This document shows positions 23,886-35,570 of a stretch of 64,000 nucleotides of DNA, piece after piece (position 1 is the stretch's first letter; the number at the start of each line of letters is the position of its first letter). Origin of the DNA: Diphasiastrum complanatum (taxonomy: Eukaryota; Streptophyta; Lycopodiopsida; Lycopodiales; Lycopodiaceae); contig CM055103.1 in the NCBI GenBank assembly GCA_029204225.1, positions 5,380,852 to 5,444,851 of the forward strand, given 5' to 3'. Under the pieces are notes generated by a model that was given only the letters and a program-made list of their open reading frames with translations, did no database searches and was not told the origin of the DNA. Made by a program: the position numbers and the translations under genes.

Positions 23886-25652
23886 ACCTGAAAGGTATGA
23901 AGCAAATTATGTTGTCTTATCTAGCATTATTCAAAGCAAAGAACCTTTGACTTATGGTGAAGCGAAGGATGATGACATTTGGGTCAAGGCCATGGGAGAG
24001 GAGATGGAATCATTTGCTAAGCATAGCACATGGGACTTAGTAGAACCACCAGTTGGCAAGAAACCCATTGGTTGCAAATGGGTATACAGGACTAAGTACC
24101 ATGTAGATGGAAGTATAGCAATGCAAAGGCAAGATTGGTGATCAAAGGGTATGCACAAAGTAAAGGCATCGACTATGAGGAGACCTTTGCGCCAATATGT
24201 AGGTGGAAAACTCTACGTCTACTTGTTGCTTTAGCTTCACATTTTGGTTGGCCTTTGCATCAGAGGGATGTGAAATCTGCTTTTCTAAATGGTGAGTTAG
24301 AAGAAGAGGTGTTCATGGATCAACCTGAAGGCTTTATAGCAAAAGGACAGGAGAATAAGTATGTCGCTTGAAGAAAGTGCTTTATGGTCTTAAACAGGCA
24401 CCACGTGCGTGGTATGGCAGGATTAATGCCTACTTTTATTCAAAGGGGATGGTGAGAACACATTCTGATCCAAATCTGTATGTCTTATGCTTTGATGGTA
24501 TGGTTGCTTTGATTGCTCTTTATGTTGATGACCTGATTCTAGTGAGAAATAATCAAGAGATGATAGACATGATCAAGAAAGACCTCATGGAACAATTCGA
24601 GATGACAGATCTCAGCCTGATGCATTATTGCATTGGAGTAGAGGTGTGGCAGAAAGTACACGAAGTGGGTTTAACACAGGTGAAGTATGTCAAAGAGTTG
24701 TTGCACATGTCTAGGTTGCAAGATTGCAAACCAGTGAAAACTCCTACTTGTAATCAAGAGGTTTCTTCCCTTGAGGAAGATCCACAAGATCCCAAGTATG
24801 ATTCTCAATAAGAGCATCATACTCTACTTGCATAGCATCCATCCAACTTTTAGACTTACAAGCATCTTCATAGCATGTTGGCTCATCTAACATTGAAGTA
24901 AGAAAGGTGTAAGATGTGAAAGATGATGAGAGCCAGGTAAAAAGCTTTCTAAGTTTGATGAGTCATAGTCATTTGATGCTACGTTGTATAGGCAGTTAGT
25001 AGGGAGCTTGATTTACCTTACCACGACTAGACCAGATATATGCTATGTTGTTGGTATTGTAAGTCAATTTATGGCAGCACCTATAGAAATGCATTGGAAG
25101 ATAGCTAAGCGCATTTTGCGTTATGTAAAAGGCACTTCAGATTATGGCTTGATTTACAGGAAACATGAGGGTTTACCTGAGTTGTGTGGCTATGTGGATG
25201 CGGATTGGGGAGGTGACTATGATGATCGTAGATCCACCACAGGGTATGTATTCCAGCTTTGTGGTAGTTGCTTTTCCTGGTCTAGTAAGAAGCAAAGTAC
25301 AATTGCTATATCCACCACAGAAGCAGAGTATAAGGCAATGTGTAGTGCAGCACAGGAAGCTATATGGTTGAGAAAAATCTTGGAAGAAGTTGGCATGAGG
25401 CAGAAAAATCCCACAACGTTACATAGTGACAGTCAGAGTGGCATTCAGCTAGCAAAGAATCCAGTGTTCCATGCGAGAACCAAACACATTGAGATTCAGT
25501 ATCACTTTATTCGTGAGAGGCTGCTGAGTCATGAAATTCATGTTGTTCATTGTAGTACGGAAGGACAACTAGCTAATATTTTCACTAAGCCACTTGTTGG
25601 AGAAAATTTTGATAAGTTTAGATCAAAGCTTTATGTACTTGAAGGTTGTTGA
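23886..25652 (+). mobile_element. Copia pol segment (RT and RNase H), 5'-truncated
   Basis: Starts inside the linker ahead of the reverse transcriptase (YVVLSSIIQSKEPLTYGEA near 23910-23960), then [18 protein letters not shown], a frame change near 24138, [36 protein letters not shown], a stop after NKYVA (24369), KKVLYGLKQAPRAWYG, and the catalytic box ALYVDDLILV (about 24515). After an inserted scrap at 24806-24935 come YRQLVGSLIYLTTTRPDICY, the RNase H region with YVDADWGGDYDDRRSTTGYV, TEAEYKAM and the end IFTKPLVGENFDKFRSKL. Protease and integrase are absent. Coding is good apart from a few breaks, so this copy is younger than the minus-strand copia at 2.8 kb. Confidence 0.9.
24806..24940 (-). 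mobile_element. Antisense copia scrap inside the copia pol
   Basis: Between SLEEDPQDPKYDSQ on the left and KLSKFDES on the right the plus strand is meaningless, but the minus strand reads SSSFTSYTFLTSMLDE then PTCYEDACKSKSWMDAMQVE, the well-known copia linker just ahead of the reverse transcriptase. A second copia sequence has therefore been placed here in opposite orientation. Confidence 0.75.
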
Positions 25653-25952
25653 CTTTAAAGCTATGTATATGACTGTATAAAAAGTAGACTCTACTTTAAG
25701 AGAGAGAGTTAGAATCAAAGTAGAATCATTGTGCTACTGTATTGTGGGTTCTATCAGTCGATAAGGATCAGTTGGCCTCGCCACGAGGCAAGTCAACGGG
25801 ACATGCATCCCGCCAACGGCAACTGGGGTCATGCATGGGTTGCCTGAGTGAACAAGTATATGTACAGTGTAATTTCATTTTGAGAAATACAGTTGCTATG
25901 TGAGCTTGTTGTGGAGAGTGTTTCTTGTTTGTGTTACTGTGTAGCATGATCT
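25653..25952 (+). repeat. Probable 3' end and LTR of the copia segment
   Basis: After the RNase H stop there is a purine-rich AAGAGAGAGAG tract (about 25698) and a non-coding stretch with the inverted pair GGCCTCGCCACGAGGC (25773-25788). It ends where gypsy RT coding begins. No second LTR copy is present, so the limits are unknown. Confidence 0.4.
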
Positions 25953-28160
25953 GTGTTCATGCTCAAAGCAAATTCTAAGTATAAGATCACAGTAATTGGG
26001 ATCAAGATTGACGAGGATAAAATCAAGATTGTGATTGAGTGGCCAATTCCGGCAACTGTGAGGCAAGTAAAGTCATTTTTAGGTTTTACACTTTTCTTCA
26101 AGAGATTTATTGAGGATTATGCTAAGTTAGCATCACCACTTAATAATCTGACAAAAATTGTTAACAAAAAGAAAAAGAGAAATCAACCTAGTCTGCTTGT
26201 TGTTTGGAACGAGGAATTGAATCAATGTTTTGAGAAACTTAAAACAATGATTGTTTCAACTCTCGTGTTACAAATTGCAAATCTAGATTTACCTTACGTC
26301 GTGAGAATGGACGCAAGTGATGTTGTAGTTGGAGTAGTTCTATTACAAATGGATAGGCCACTAGCATTTGAGAGCAAAAAAATCACTGGTCCTCAGTTGC
26401 ATTATACTACACAGGAAAAGGAATTGTTTGATGTAATCCATGCACTTCAAACCTGGAGACACTACTTGTATGATAGTAAGTTTGTAGTGTATACAAATCA
26501 CCAGGCTCTTCAATATGATCTTCGGGGGAGAAAAGCTTGATGGGCTGAATTGATGCAAGAATTTGATCATGAAATCCGTTACATAAGAGACAGCTCTAAT
26601 CAAGTTGCAGATGCTCTTAGTCAGATTGGTGAACTGAACGAGTTGTCATTCACCCAGATTTCCACGGATTTATATCTTTTGCTGAGAGAAAAATATGAAT
26701 CAGACTCCCATTTTGGTCACATTTGGAACATTGTTCAGACCGAAAGAAATGCGGACAGTGTTGAGTCAAAAACACAGGGGACTCAACTAACTAAGAAAGA
26801 TAAGAAGATTGTGGAACAATTCACCATTCGAGATGGATTATTATTTCGGAGTGGGAAAGTTTGCGTACCTAGTGGTGATGAGCTCAAACGTAAGATTTTG
26901 TTTGAATGTCATAACATACCATGTGCAGGACATCCCGGTATACACAGGACTCTAAACTTGGTTAAAAGAGAATTTTATTGGCCAAAGCTCAAGCCATATG
27001 TCGAGTCATATGTTGTTAAATGCAAGCCATGTCAACTAGCAAAGGCTGAGCGCCATAAGGTTGGTGGTTTATTGCATCCGTTACATATCCCTGATAAGAA
27101 ATGGAAAAGCATATCTATGGATTTTGTAGTTGGACTTCCGAAGACCCAATGACAAAATGATTCTATTTGGGTTGCAGTGGACCAGTTAACTAAGTTAGTT
27201 GCATTCATACCAGTCAAGTCAACTATAAAGGCTTCTAAATTAGCCCAGATCTTTGCTGAAAGATTATTTCAATTGTATGGTCTGCCTAGTGACATTGTTA
27301 GTAATAGAGATCCTAAGTTCACAGGTCACTTTTGGTCAGCAATATTCCATAAACTTGAAACTTCTTTGAGTTTAAGTTTTTATGATCATCCTGAATCAGA
27401 TGCCCAGACAGAAAGGACTAATCAAACTATGGAAGACATTTTGAGGACATATGTTTCTCACAAGCAATCTCATTGGGAAGATTATCTCCTACTGGTTGAG
27501 TTTGCATATAATAATAGAAAACATTCTGCTACAGGTTACAATCCTTTTATGCCTATGTACGGTTTTCAACCTAGATCTCCAGTAAATAATGAGACAAAGT
27601 CTGTTAAGATCCATAGGGTTGCTGATTTTTTGCATGATATGCAAGAGATGTTGCAAGTGGCTAAGGATAGTATCTGTAGTGCTCAGGATAGAGCTAAACA
27701 CTATACCGATTTTAAGAGATCTCCAAAAGATTTTAAAGTTGATGACTGGACATATCTTAGGATTCTAAAAGATTCTAAAACATTACGTACAAAGAAGCAT
27801 TATAAGTTGTCTACCCGTTATTGTGGACCTTTCAGGATTGTACGTAGAATTGGTTCTTTGGCGTATGAACTCGATCTCCAAGGAAAATCGATAGCACACC
27901 CAAAGTTGCATGTAAGTCGTTTGAAACTAAGTTTACATGATAGTGATACAGTTGGATTGGATGAGGATTTATCCCATTTGAAAGATTTATCGATTAGTGT
28001 ACCTTTGGAACCTGAGAAAATGCTCAAACCAAAGACTCAACAATTGAGAAATTGTTCTATCTCTGAGTGCTTAATAAGGTTGAAAAGGTCGTACTAAGGA
28101 TGATGATTCGTGGGAGAGAGTTGATAGCATAAAGAAAAATTTCCCGAAGTTTAGCTTCTA
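25953..28160 (+). mobile_element. Chromovirus pol: RT end, RNase H, integrase, chromodomain
   Basis: The frame enters inside the reverse transcriptase (DEDKIKIVIEWPIPATVRQV, then VKSFLGFTLFFKRFI), then RNase H (VRMDASDVVVGVVLLQM, LHYTTQEKELFDVIHALQTW, SNQVADALSQ), the HHCC zinc finger (HNIPCAGHPGIHRTL ... KCKPCQLAKAE), and the integrase core (WVAVDQLTKLVAFIPVKS, VSNRDPKFTGHFWSAIF, SDAQTERTNQTMEDILRTYV). The C-terminal end has HYKLSTRYCGPFRIVRRIGS and PKLHVSRLK. A chromodomain follows: NCSISECLIRLKRS, then after a one-base frameshift near 28090 TKDDDSWERVDSIKKNFPKF. Such chromodomains direct integration into heterochromatin. Two in-frame TGA codons (26538 and 27150) stand where arginine CGA would fit. 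Gag, protease and most of RT are missing here; the gag at 23178 may belong to the same element. Confidence 0.9.
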
Positions 28161-28191
28161 AGGATAGAAGGGTAGTTTAAAGAGGGAAGAA

Positions 28192-28690
28192 TGTTATGTC
28201 CATGACCAATACATATAGGATATAGTATACTCCTAGTCTTGGATACATGACGGTACTCTAGTGAAACAAGTTGTTAGTTATGCCACATCATACTAGACGT
28301 GACCTGAAAGGAACTAATATTCTTGTGTGGCCCAGAACACACTAAATGGAGTTTAGACAAGGTATGAGATAGTGTATGCATGTGTAGAGTTATCAACATC
28401 AGTTCTATAAATAGTTGGTCCATGCTTAGGACTCTATTCTAGATGAATCTATGTATAGGAAACTTAGGGCTATGCATGGCTATGTGCCCAGGATGCTTTT
28501 GGCTCTATATATTGGGTCCAAACTTGCCCTACTCCTCATTATGGTTGTAGATTTATTGTCAGAATCTCACTAATGCTTCTTGTTCCTTGGCTTGGGGGTG
28601 AAGCTTCTAGAGTTTGATTGGATAATTCTACTTGGTTGGGTGGTTTCTCCATAGTGTGTTATCCATTGTGTTTGTGATTTGTAAGCAAAA
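28192..28690 (+). repeat. 3' LTR of the chromovirus
   Basis: Follows a polypurine tract (AAAGAGGGAAGAA, about 28179-28191) and begins TGTTATGTCC. It carries the TATA-like CTATATATTGGG (about 28503) and ends in the stretch with TTTGTAAGCAAAATCGC. It shares about 380 bp of clear but diverged similarity with the next repeat at 28715. Confidence 0.65.
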
Positions 28691-28714
28691 TCGCTTCCCT
28701 TATATGACCCGTAA

Positions 28715-29100
28715 TGTAATTAATGACCTTGTGAGGCCCAGACACACTAATTGGAGTTAGTGCAAGGTTTGGGATAGTCAATGCATGTGTAGAGTATCAA
28801 TAGCAAATGAATCTATCTATAGTGGAGTTGGGACCTTGCATTACTATATGCACAAGAGGGTCTTAGGCTTATATAAGGAGGGCAAACTCGCCCTACTCCA
28901 CTATAGTTTAGTTGATTCATTGCCAGGACCACTCTCTACTCTCATGCTTCCTAATCCTTGGCTTGGGAGTCTAGAGATTGATTGGTTGCTTATACTTGGT
29001 TGGGTGGTTTCTCCATAGTGTGTTCTCTATTGTTTTGTCTTGTAAGCAAAATCTTGTGGAGCTTTCTCTCAAATCTTTTGCATGTTGATCTATTTCTCTC
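28715..29100 (+). repeat. Second, related LTR next to the first
   Basis: Shared landmarks with 28309-28690 in the same order: GGCCCAGACACACTAA, GCATGTGTAGAGT, a TATA box (here TTATATAAGG at 28869), TCGCCCTACTCC, TTGGCTTGGG, TTGGTTGGGTGGTTTCTCCA and TTGTAAGCAAAATC. Because it is followed by a leader copy, it looks like the 5' LTR of a second, truncated element. Confidence 0.65.
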
Positions 29101-29870
29101 AAAAAAAAAAATTGAGTTTTATGGATAATTGTCCTTGGAAGCTAATTTATGATGCTTTTTGGAGTTTTTTCTTGTGTAGCTCAAATTTTATGTAGATCTG
29201 AATTTTCCAGTAAGTGTACTTTATTTCGAGGATCATTAATGATGAAATTAATGATGCATGCTGGTTCTTTTCAAGATTTATGGTTCTAGGCTATGTTTTT
29301 GGTCAAAAATTGCTTGTTTTTTCATGCCCTTTGACTTGAAGTTGATAGTAAGAGCTAAAGTCCAGCAAGATCAGATCATTAGGATGGCTATAATTCTATA
29401 AATTGAGTTGAGAAAGAGTTGCATGTCATGAATTTCCACTTTATGGTGAAGAAAAAACTGGAAAATAGCTAAAAATCATCATTTTTGCTTGTTTTTCATA
29501 AAGTTGGATAGTAGGTTGCTATAAAACACCTTGTAGAGCTTGCCAAAAGTTGAATCAAAGTTTTTTTAAGTTGTCCCTGAACTAAGAGCCAAGAATTCCA
29601 TGAATTGAGTCTGTAGAAGGCTGGAAAAAGCCAAAAAAGTAGTCTTTTTTGGTGATTTTTGAGGGATGGATTGCTCTCAATCCATAAGGGGATCATGTTG
29701 GAAATTATATACCCTGTTTAGTGCTCCTCTTGACGTATCCAGCAAGCTATCATACCTATAAATTGATGGTCGATGGCTTATGCTCTGTCTCTATCAAGAT
29801 TGAAGCCAAAATCACTTCTACAAATCAAGAAATCATATAAGCTTTGACATATTTTAAATTTGCTCAAATG
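29101..29870 (+). mobile_element. Second copy of the gypsy leader
   Basis: Non-coding and related to 21690-22330, as described there. It is not followed by a gag gene, so the second element is cut off within its leader. Confidence 0.6.
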
Positions 29871-30468
29871 ACCTTCTTGTTTTTGCTATTGGGCACCATT
29901 TTCATTTAGATTTTGTCAAATCTTAATCCAAGTATTTCTATTTTGTGTTAATTCTAGTTCAAGTGGAATATCACAAAGAGTTTATGGATTTTGTCACATC
30001 TTGGTTCAAGTATTTCTAGTTTTTCTTGAATTGGATGATATAATTTCATTTGGAAAAACCACAAAGAGTTCAGGACATCATTTGATATGGACCTATTTTG
30101 GAGGGATATGCTTGGCTCATGGTGGTTGAGCCAGGAATTTGTACGACATAAGGCTTCAAAGTCTCATTTATATACTCACTCAGAAACATAAATGCATCAA
30201 TGATTAGCCCTTAGAGTGGCAAGCGTATCTATTCTAGCGGTGAACATATAGCAAATGCAATCTATTTGATCTGCAAACTGTGTGCTTGCCACTGGATTGC
30301 TACTGGATTGGCCAACTCAATTTTAGTGGGCAATATTGTTAATGCACCGATGAACACTAATTTAACAGCAAAACACTAGTTTAAAAGCACGATCCAAGCT
30401 AAATTATGAGGGCAAAAATTGCAAGAGAGCGGGAGAACTAGTAACAACAAAATGAGAACCCAGACTCT
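29871..30468. other. Spacer without a supported gene
   Basis: T-rich and non-coding. An imperfect direct repeat (ATTTTGTCAAATCTTAATCCAAG near 29912 and TTTTGTCACATCTTGGTTCAAG near 29990) is the only structure noticed. Confidence 0.4.

Positions 30469-30502
<34 letters not shown>
30469..30502. repeat. (TA)n(CA)n compound microsatellite
   Basis: About thirteen TA units followed by four or five CA units. Confidence 0.95.
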
Positions 30503-30503
<1 letters not shown>

Positions 30504-30608
30504 TAGTTGCTTAGCTTTTCTTTTTGCAAATTGGTGACATGTTTCGCGGGCACAGCGTGACATTTTTTACGACAAAACACACATTCTCTGTCTAAAATAG
30601 TTTTATAC

Positions 30609-30746
<138 letters not shown>

Positions 30747-31182
30747 TTTTCAAAAATATTATTATAAGATAAATTTTTTTTTTTATAGTAATTATCCAAT
30801 GATAATTATTTAAAGGTATAATTCAAAGAACATTCCATCACTTTTAAATCGCTTTTAGTCCAAGTCATCAATATGTGTCATTTTTGTAGCGATGTTGTCC
30901 AATATATTAGATGTTGTTGGCCTAGGCATCCATTGCTTTCCAACTCGAATCCTAGACATCCTCCATTCTCTATGCCTTGTGCTTGCATTGGAGGATTTCC
31001 ATGTTGTTTTTCTAGTTGAATTTAAACTAGAAATCATCAAACTCAACCCTTCATCTTGTGTGTTTTTAAAGTCTTCTCTGCTCAAACTCCTCTACCAAGA
31101 CCCGTGAGCATACACGATGTGTTGTTAAATTTTTTATTAGTTTTAAATCTTCATAGATACAACTATACGAAAGACAAAAATG

Positions 31183-31467
31183 CTAGACACACTTACCATA
31201 TATTGAGTTGTAGGTTTCTCCCCTTGCATCTATTATCAATTGAATGAAAGCTTTAACTTCTCTCCCATATCTATCCAAATCGTCATCTCTCACAATTTTC
31301 TTATTAATAGTTTGTGAAGGCATCAAATGTTTGCCACACCTTAGCATGTGTACCTGCCATGAGAAAATTTGAGCAAATATTTGTTGTGCATTCACATACT
31401 CTCTTTCAATACTCCCATTCAACACCGCTTTCTCACATAATATGATTTGACATATATGGAGGGCCAA
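31183..31467 (-). CDS. Unrecognised ORF of 94 residues
   Basis: An open frame with a normal mix of residues (VNAQQIFAQIFSWQVHML, then IVRDDDLDRYGREVKAFIQL) that is atypical for random AT-rich sequence. I do not recognise a family. A weaker minus-strand frame at 30855-31085 could be a second exon or chance. It may be a gene or transposase remnant. Confidence 0.25.
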   Translation of the reverse strand: MALHICQIILCEKAVLNGSIEREYVNAQQIFAQIFSWQVHMLRCGKHLMPSQTINKKIVRDDDLDRYGREVKAFIQLIIDARGETYNSIYGKCV

Positions 31468-31499
31468 GTTGGTCTAAATGACATTCTTTTATTGTTTTA

Positions 31500-32399
31500 T
31501 GTACATATTTCATAAGACTATGTAGTCATTGTCAAGCTAGTCAATCTAGACCATTGATTTGATGGATGGTGGAGATGTAGGGCTTAACCCCCACTTCTAG
31601 AACCTGCCACGTGCCTACTATAGCTATATATAGCCGAATAGTCGTATAGAATTTCATCATTTGTCTTGGTTGTGTGAATGATAATTATAACCTGTTTTTT
31701 ATGCATCTTTACGAATGTTGCATTCTCTGCTTTTTGACATAACTATAATTCCATAACAATGGATTCATCGAAGAGTTTGAAGATCTTTTGGATGTTTCTA
31801 CATCTTGACTAGGTTCCATAGTTAGAGATTGTTTATCCAATCTTGGCATATTTAGGTTTGTTGCTTGCATGAAACTTTCGGTGTTATGACAAAAAAGAAA
31901 TTAAAAATTCAATTCCATTTAAGTGACTTGTCCATCTCAAAAGCCACAAAAACTAATCGATCATATAATTGAGATTTTTTAACATATGTCACAATAGAAC
32001 TAGATAGTAAAGTAGCAAATTTTATCAATATGCGAATGGAATCTCTTTTTAATTTTGTTAAATGAATTAGGAGGTAGCAAAATCTACTCAGTGATTAAGT
32101 CTTTGTTGTTCCTATCAAAGGAGCCACAACCTCCCCTCTACTAGTATATGCTTGGTGACAGAGAATCTAGCAAATGTCCTAGTCCAAGATGTATTTTTTT
32201 ATTCAACGTTTCTACTTGTTTGTTGATGTTATATTTTATGACAATGATGAATGTAATTAGAACATCATATTCATGTTTTTGTTCATTCTTATTGAGATTA
32301 CAAAATTAGTACACAATATATGAGACACTATGTTTGCAAATGATACCTTTCCAAAAAATTAAGGACTTTGACAATTGTTTTCTTCTAATTGTGTGCAAC
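31500..32399. other. Spacer without a supported gene
   Basis: Non-coding. A short TATA-like motif (AGCTATATATAGCC, a perfect 14-bp palindrome, about 31622-31635) follows GCCACGTGCC (31607-31616), a combination seen in LTR promoters, but no element borders were found. Confidence 0.4.
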
Positions 32400-32560
32400 A
32401 TGTTAAACAACTAGTGGTTGACCTAACAATGCTATGTGGGCAATGCCATGTGAGGAGCAAGCCCATAGGATGTAGCTTCGCAACGGTTGGGAATCGAGCC
32501 TGCGCCTAGCCAATCGCAGTCAACAACCCTACCCATACAGTCGCTCGATTGATCCAATTG
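32400..32560 (-). repeat. tRNA-derived SINE-like head (minus strand)
   Basis: On the minus strand the order GAGCGACTGTATGGGTAGGG ... GGCTCGATTCCC resembles the A box and B box of the internal RNA polymerase III promoter, about 40 bp apart as in tRNA genes. The rest does not fold as a tRNA, so a tRNA-derived SINE or tRNA relic is the better call. Confidence 0.45.
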
Positions 32561-33059
32561 TTAAATCTTATCTCTCTCACTTATGGTAAGGTCTTTAAAT
32601 CCTAATGTGTTACAAGTAATTTGTAAACGTGAAAAAAATTTATATTTTATACATTTCATACAACTTAAAGAGTGGCTATTTTTAAGAATTACATCTTTTT
32701 TGAGAAAGTTAAACTTTAATTTGGAAACATTTTGAATGTAAAGCAAATCTTCTATTGAACCACAAAAGATTGGCCCCTTTTATGCCACAATAAATAAACA
32801 CTTTCGACAAAAATATGGTACATAAAATACTTAGGCATTCAACCACTAAACACTAGTAACCAACTCCATGTCACTTAGAGCAATATACAAAACTACCGAA
32901 CTTCATGTGGCAAGAAAACAAATGCTATTTGTAAATTTCATATATGCAAGTTGTAACACAATAAAAAGATTTGTGGCTTGGTTGTAACATGATGAAGCGT
33001 GCATAGCATGCAAATGAAGCTAGTTGTTACAATGGTTTCATACTCAAGAGTATGGTCTC

Positions 33060-33245
33060 AAAGGTAATAGAGAGCTTCTACCAATCCACATGTAAAAATA
33101 AGACATTGGCCTCCACATCAAATTACCACCATGTGGAAAATGCTTCTTGGTTTCCAAGGGGAGGCTCGAACTTGAGACCAAAGAAACTTTGGATGTCAAG
33201 ATAACCAATTGAGCCAACACCCTTGAGTCACCATGTGGAAAATGA
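33060..33245 (-). repeat. tRNA-derived SINE (minus strand)
   Basis: On the minus strand TGGCTCAATTGGTT (33203-33216) is an excellent A box and GGTCTCAAGTTCGAGCCTC (33161-33179) contains a good B box, with tRNA-like spacing. The head is followed by a non-tRNA body. The 16-base phrase CACCATGTGGAAAATG occurs at 33127-33142 and again at 33229-33244. Confidence 0.6.
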
Positions 33246-35570
33246 GGTGACAATGCCTTTGAAGCATAGGACTAACTAAAGCTTGTTATCTAAACTCGTC
33301 CTCATTTTTTGACAAGTTGAGTTGCAAGTGCCAACACTCACCTCCCATAGAAATATCAAAAGAAATTTTCAAATTTAACCAATGGAATGGAAGAGAGGTG
33401 GGAAATGTCAAGACAATCTCATGAAAATGCTTGTTTGTAGTATCAATTGCAGATTAAGCAATAAAACATAGATGAGGGTATTAGGGCCAACCCAAATCTC
33501 GTTCACATATATTTAGTTAGATTCCAAGATCGTGCATAAAGGCTAAGTTCTAAGTTCCAATATAAATTATCAATAAAAGAAACATTGAATTCCAATACAC
33601 CATTATGCAGACTAAGCAATTCCTTTAACAAGTGTTACATTCAAAATACGACTTCCTCAAGTTTATTTTTGCAAAGAATATAGGAAAATATGATTGGCCC
33701 AAAGGTACTTCTACGATGTGTTGTACAAAGCTACTAGATGAGGACAAGACTATAGGCCCGTCTATGGGTTGACATACATGCTCAATCATTTTAGGCTATT
33801 ATAGGCAAATCAAAAGAGATTATACATTATTAATAACTCCAATGTAGATTGCCAGTATGGATCTTGAGATACATAGTCATAAAGGATCACATTTTGAAGG
33901 GAATACTATGAGGGATTACTTGGGAGTGGTTTAAGGAATTGAGCGAACTAGAAACAGATGTGATTACTTGGAAGTGGGTTTAAGGAACTGAGCGAACTAG
34001 AGACAGACGTGACCCATCATCGTGATGGGGCATATCTAACTACTATAGTGTGAAGAGTTTACTCATCCACATTCTCTTTCAAGACTACTCTAACATCCAA
34101 GTAAAAAAATGCTAGACTAGAATTCACAATGTTATTTAGCCCACTATAAGACGTTTTTATAATGGTTCTAACCACAATAGATACCTACAAGCAACACCTC
34201 CATCAACCCTTATTAAACCCTAATTTATATGATTAAAATGAGCACATAATGCATGCGTGCATGCGTGTTTTATCTACAATATATGAGAGCATATGTGGAT
34301 TTTCCAAGCAAAAAGAGATGGAAAACTCTAGGTGTTCAAGATAATCAAATTTTGCCCAATCCAAGAGTTTGAATGCCCAACTCGAACTATTAACTACACA
34401 TTCAGTCACGAAGGACCTACGTTATCTGTAATGCCAAAAATTATAGGAAAAGATGAGGAATATCCAAGCATCTGTACAAAATGGACATTTCAATACTATC
34501 TATTATCCATTCATAACCTTATATACCTGCCCCTTATAAAACATCTATTTGAATAGGATCTAAGTCATGTGCAATGCCAACAAAATCTAGGGAACGATGA
34601 AGAACATCTAGGCATATGCAATCACATCAAAAGTTCAGAGCTTCACTAATCCCTACAAGTGGGTTGTCACTTGGTTAACATTGCTAGAACTGATCAACTT
34701 ACCAGAACAAAGATGCAAAAGTTAAATTCAAATGTGTTTATACAAAGCGAGAATTCAAAAGTCATGAATAGAATATGCAAGTGAAGATCATTTGAAAGAA
34801 CACACAACTTAACAGAGAATTTGAAGACACTTCATATCACATATCTTAGAACTAGAAACACTCGTCCTGTATTAGGAACCTTTCAACTAACGCTCGGCAG
34901 AAGAGCAGGCATCATAGTCAGGAAAGTAAGATTTGCATGGGCCGTAACACGACCTCTAATACTGCAGTACCAAACCCTAGAGCATAGGCAAACAAGGACA
35001 CTGTACCTTTGGGAAGCTGAAAAGTTCTATAACATACTCAGACACTAACTGGTCACTGAACAGCATCCAACTTGGTTTCAATCTAAATGCACCAAACGTG
35101 AAGTCCCAGTAACAATCATAAAGAGAGAACTTGAATTAATTTAAAAAAAAAGCGGGAAGACGATGAGCACATAATGAATAGATAATAGACTGCTTGAACA
35201 ACCTGTAGCACTTGAACATGTTTAAGCTTAAACCTGAGCCTATCAAGAAAACCAGAAAACCAGATTCTTTTCAAAAAAGCGTACTCTTTAGTTTCAAAGA
35301 CCAGTACATTGATTCAGTTTACAGGAATGAAATAAAACCCTACGAGCCAGATATCGGGCCGCTGACACACGATTTCATGAGCACCCGAATTAGTCTAACA
35401 AACGCATCGCTGGCTGCGGAATTACAAAACTTCAAAAAAATAAGATACTCCATTGAATTTACTCAACAAAGCGACTTGTGATTGCAAAACGCAATCCATA
35501 ATGTTCGGTAAGTAGGCAAGAGAATTCCTACGTAACACATTGTGCATTGTCTAAACTTGCTCTGACGCCC
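33246..35570. other. Gene-poor spacer, ending in the RPS29 3' flank
   Basis: No gene is supported apart from a possible 3' UTR of RPS29 in the last few hundred bases. An alternating GCATGCGTGCATGCGTG stretch lies at about 34253-34269. Confidence 0.45.
33914..34010. repeat. 48-bp tandem duplication
   Basis: GATTACTTGG starts at 33914 and 33962; both copies continue through GAGCGAACTAGA and ACAGA(T/C)GTGA with few differences. Confidence 0.85.

Noticed and set aside
32400-32560. Functional tRNA gene on the minus strand
   Set aside because: A and B box-like sequences are there but no acceptor stem or anticodon stem can be paired, so SINE-like was preferred.
35212-35481. 89-residue plus-strand frame 3' of RPS29
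   Set aside because: No family resemblance, and it overlaps the likely RPS29 3' UTR on the other strand.
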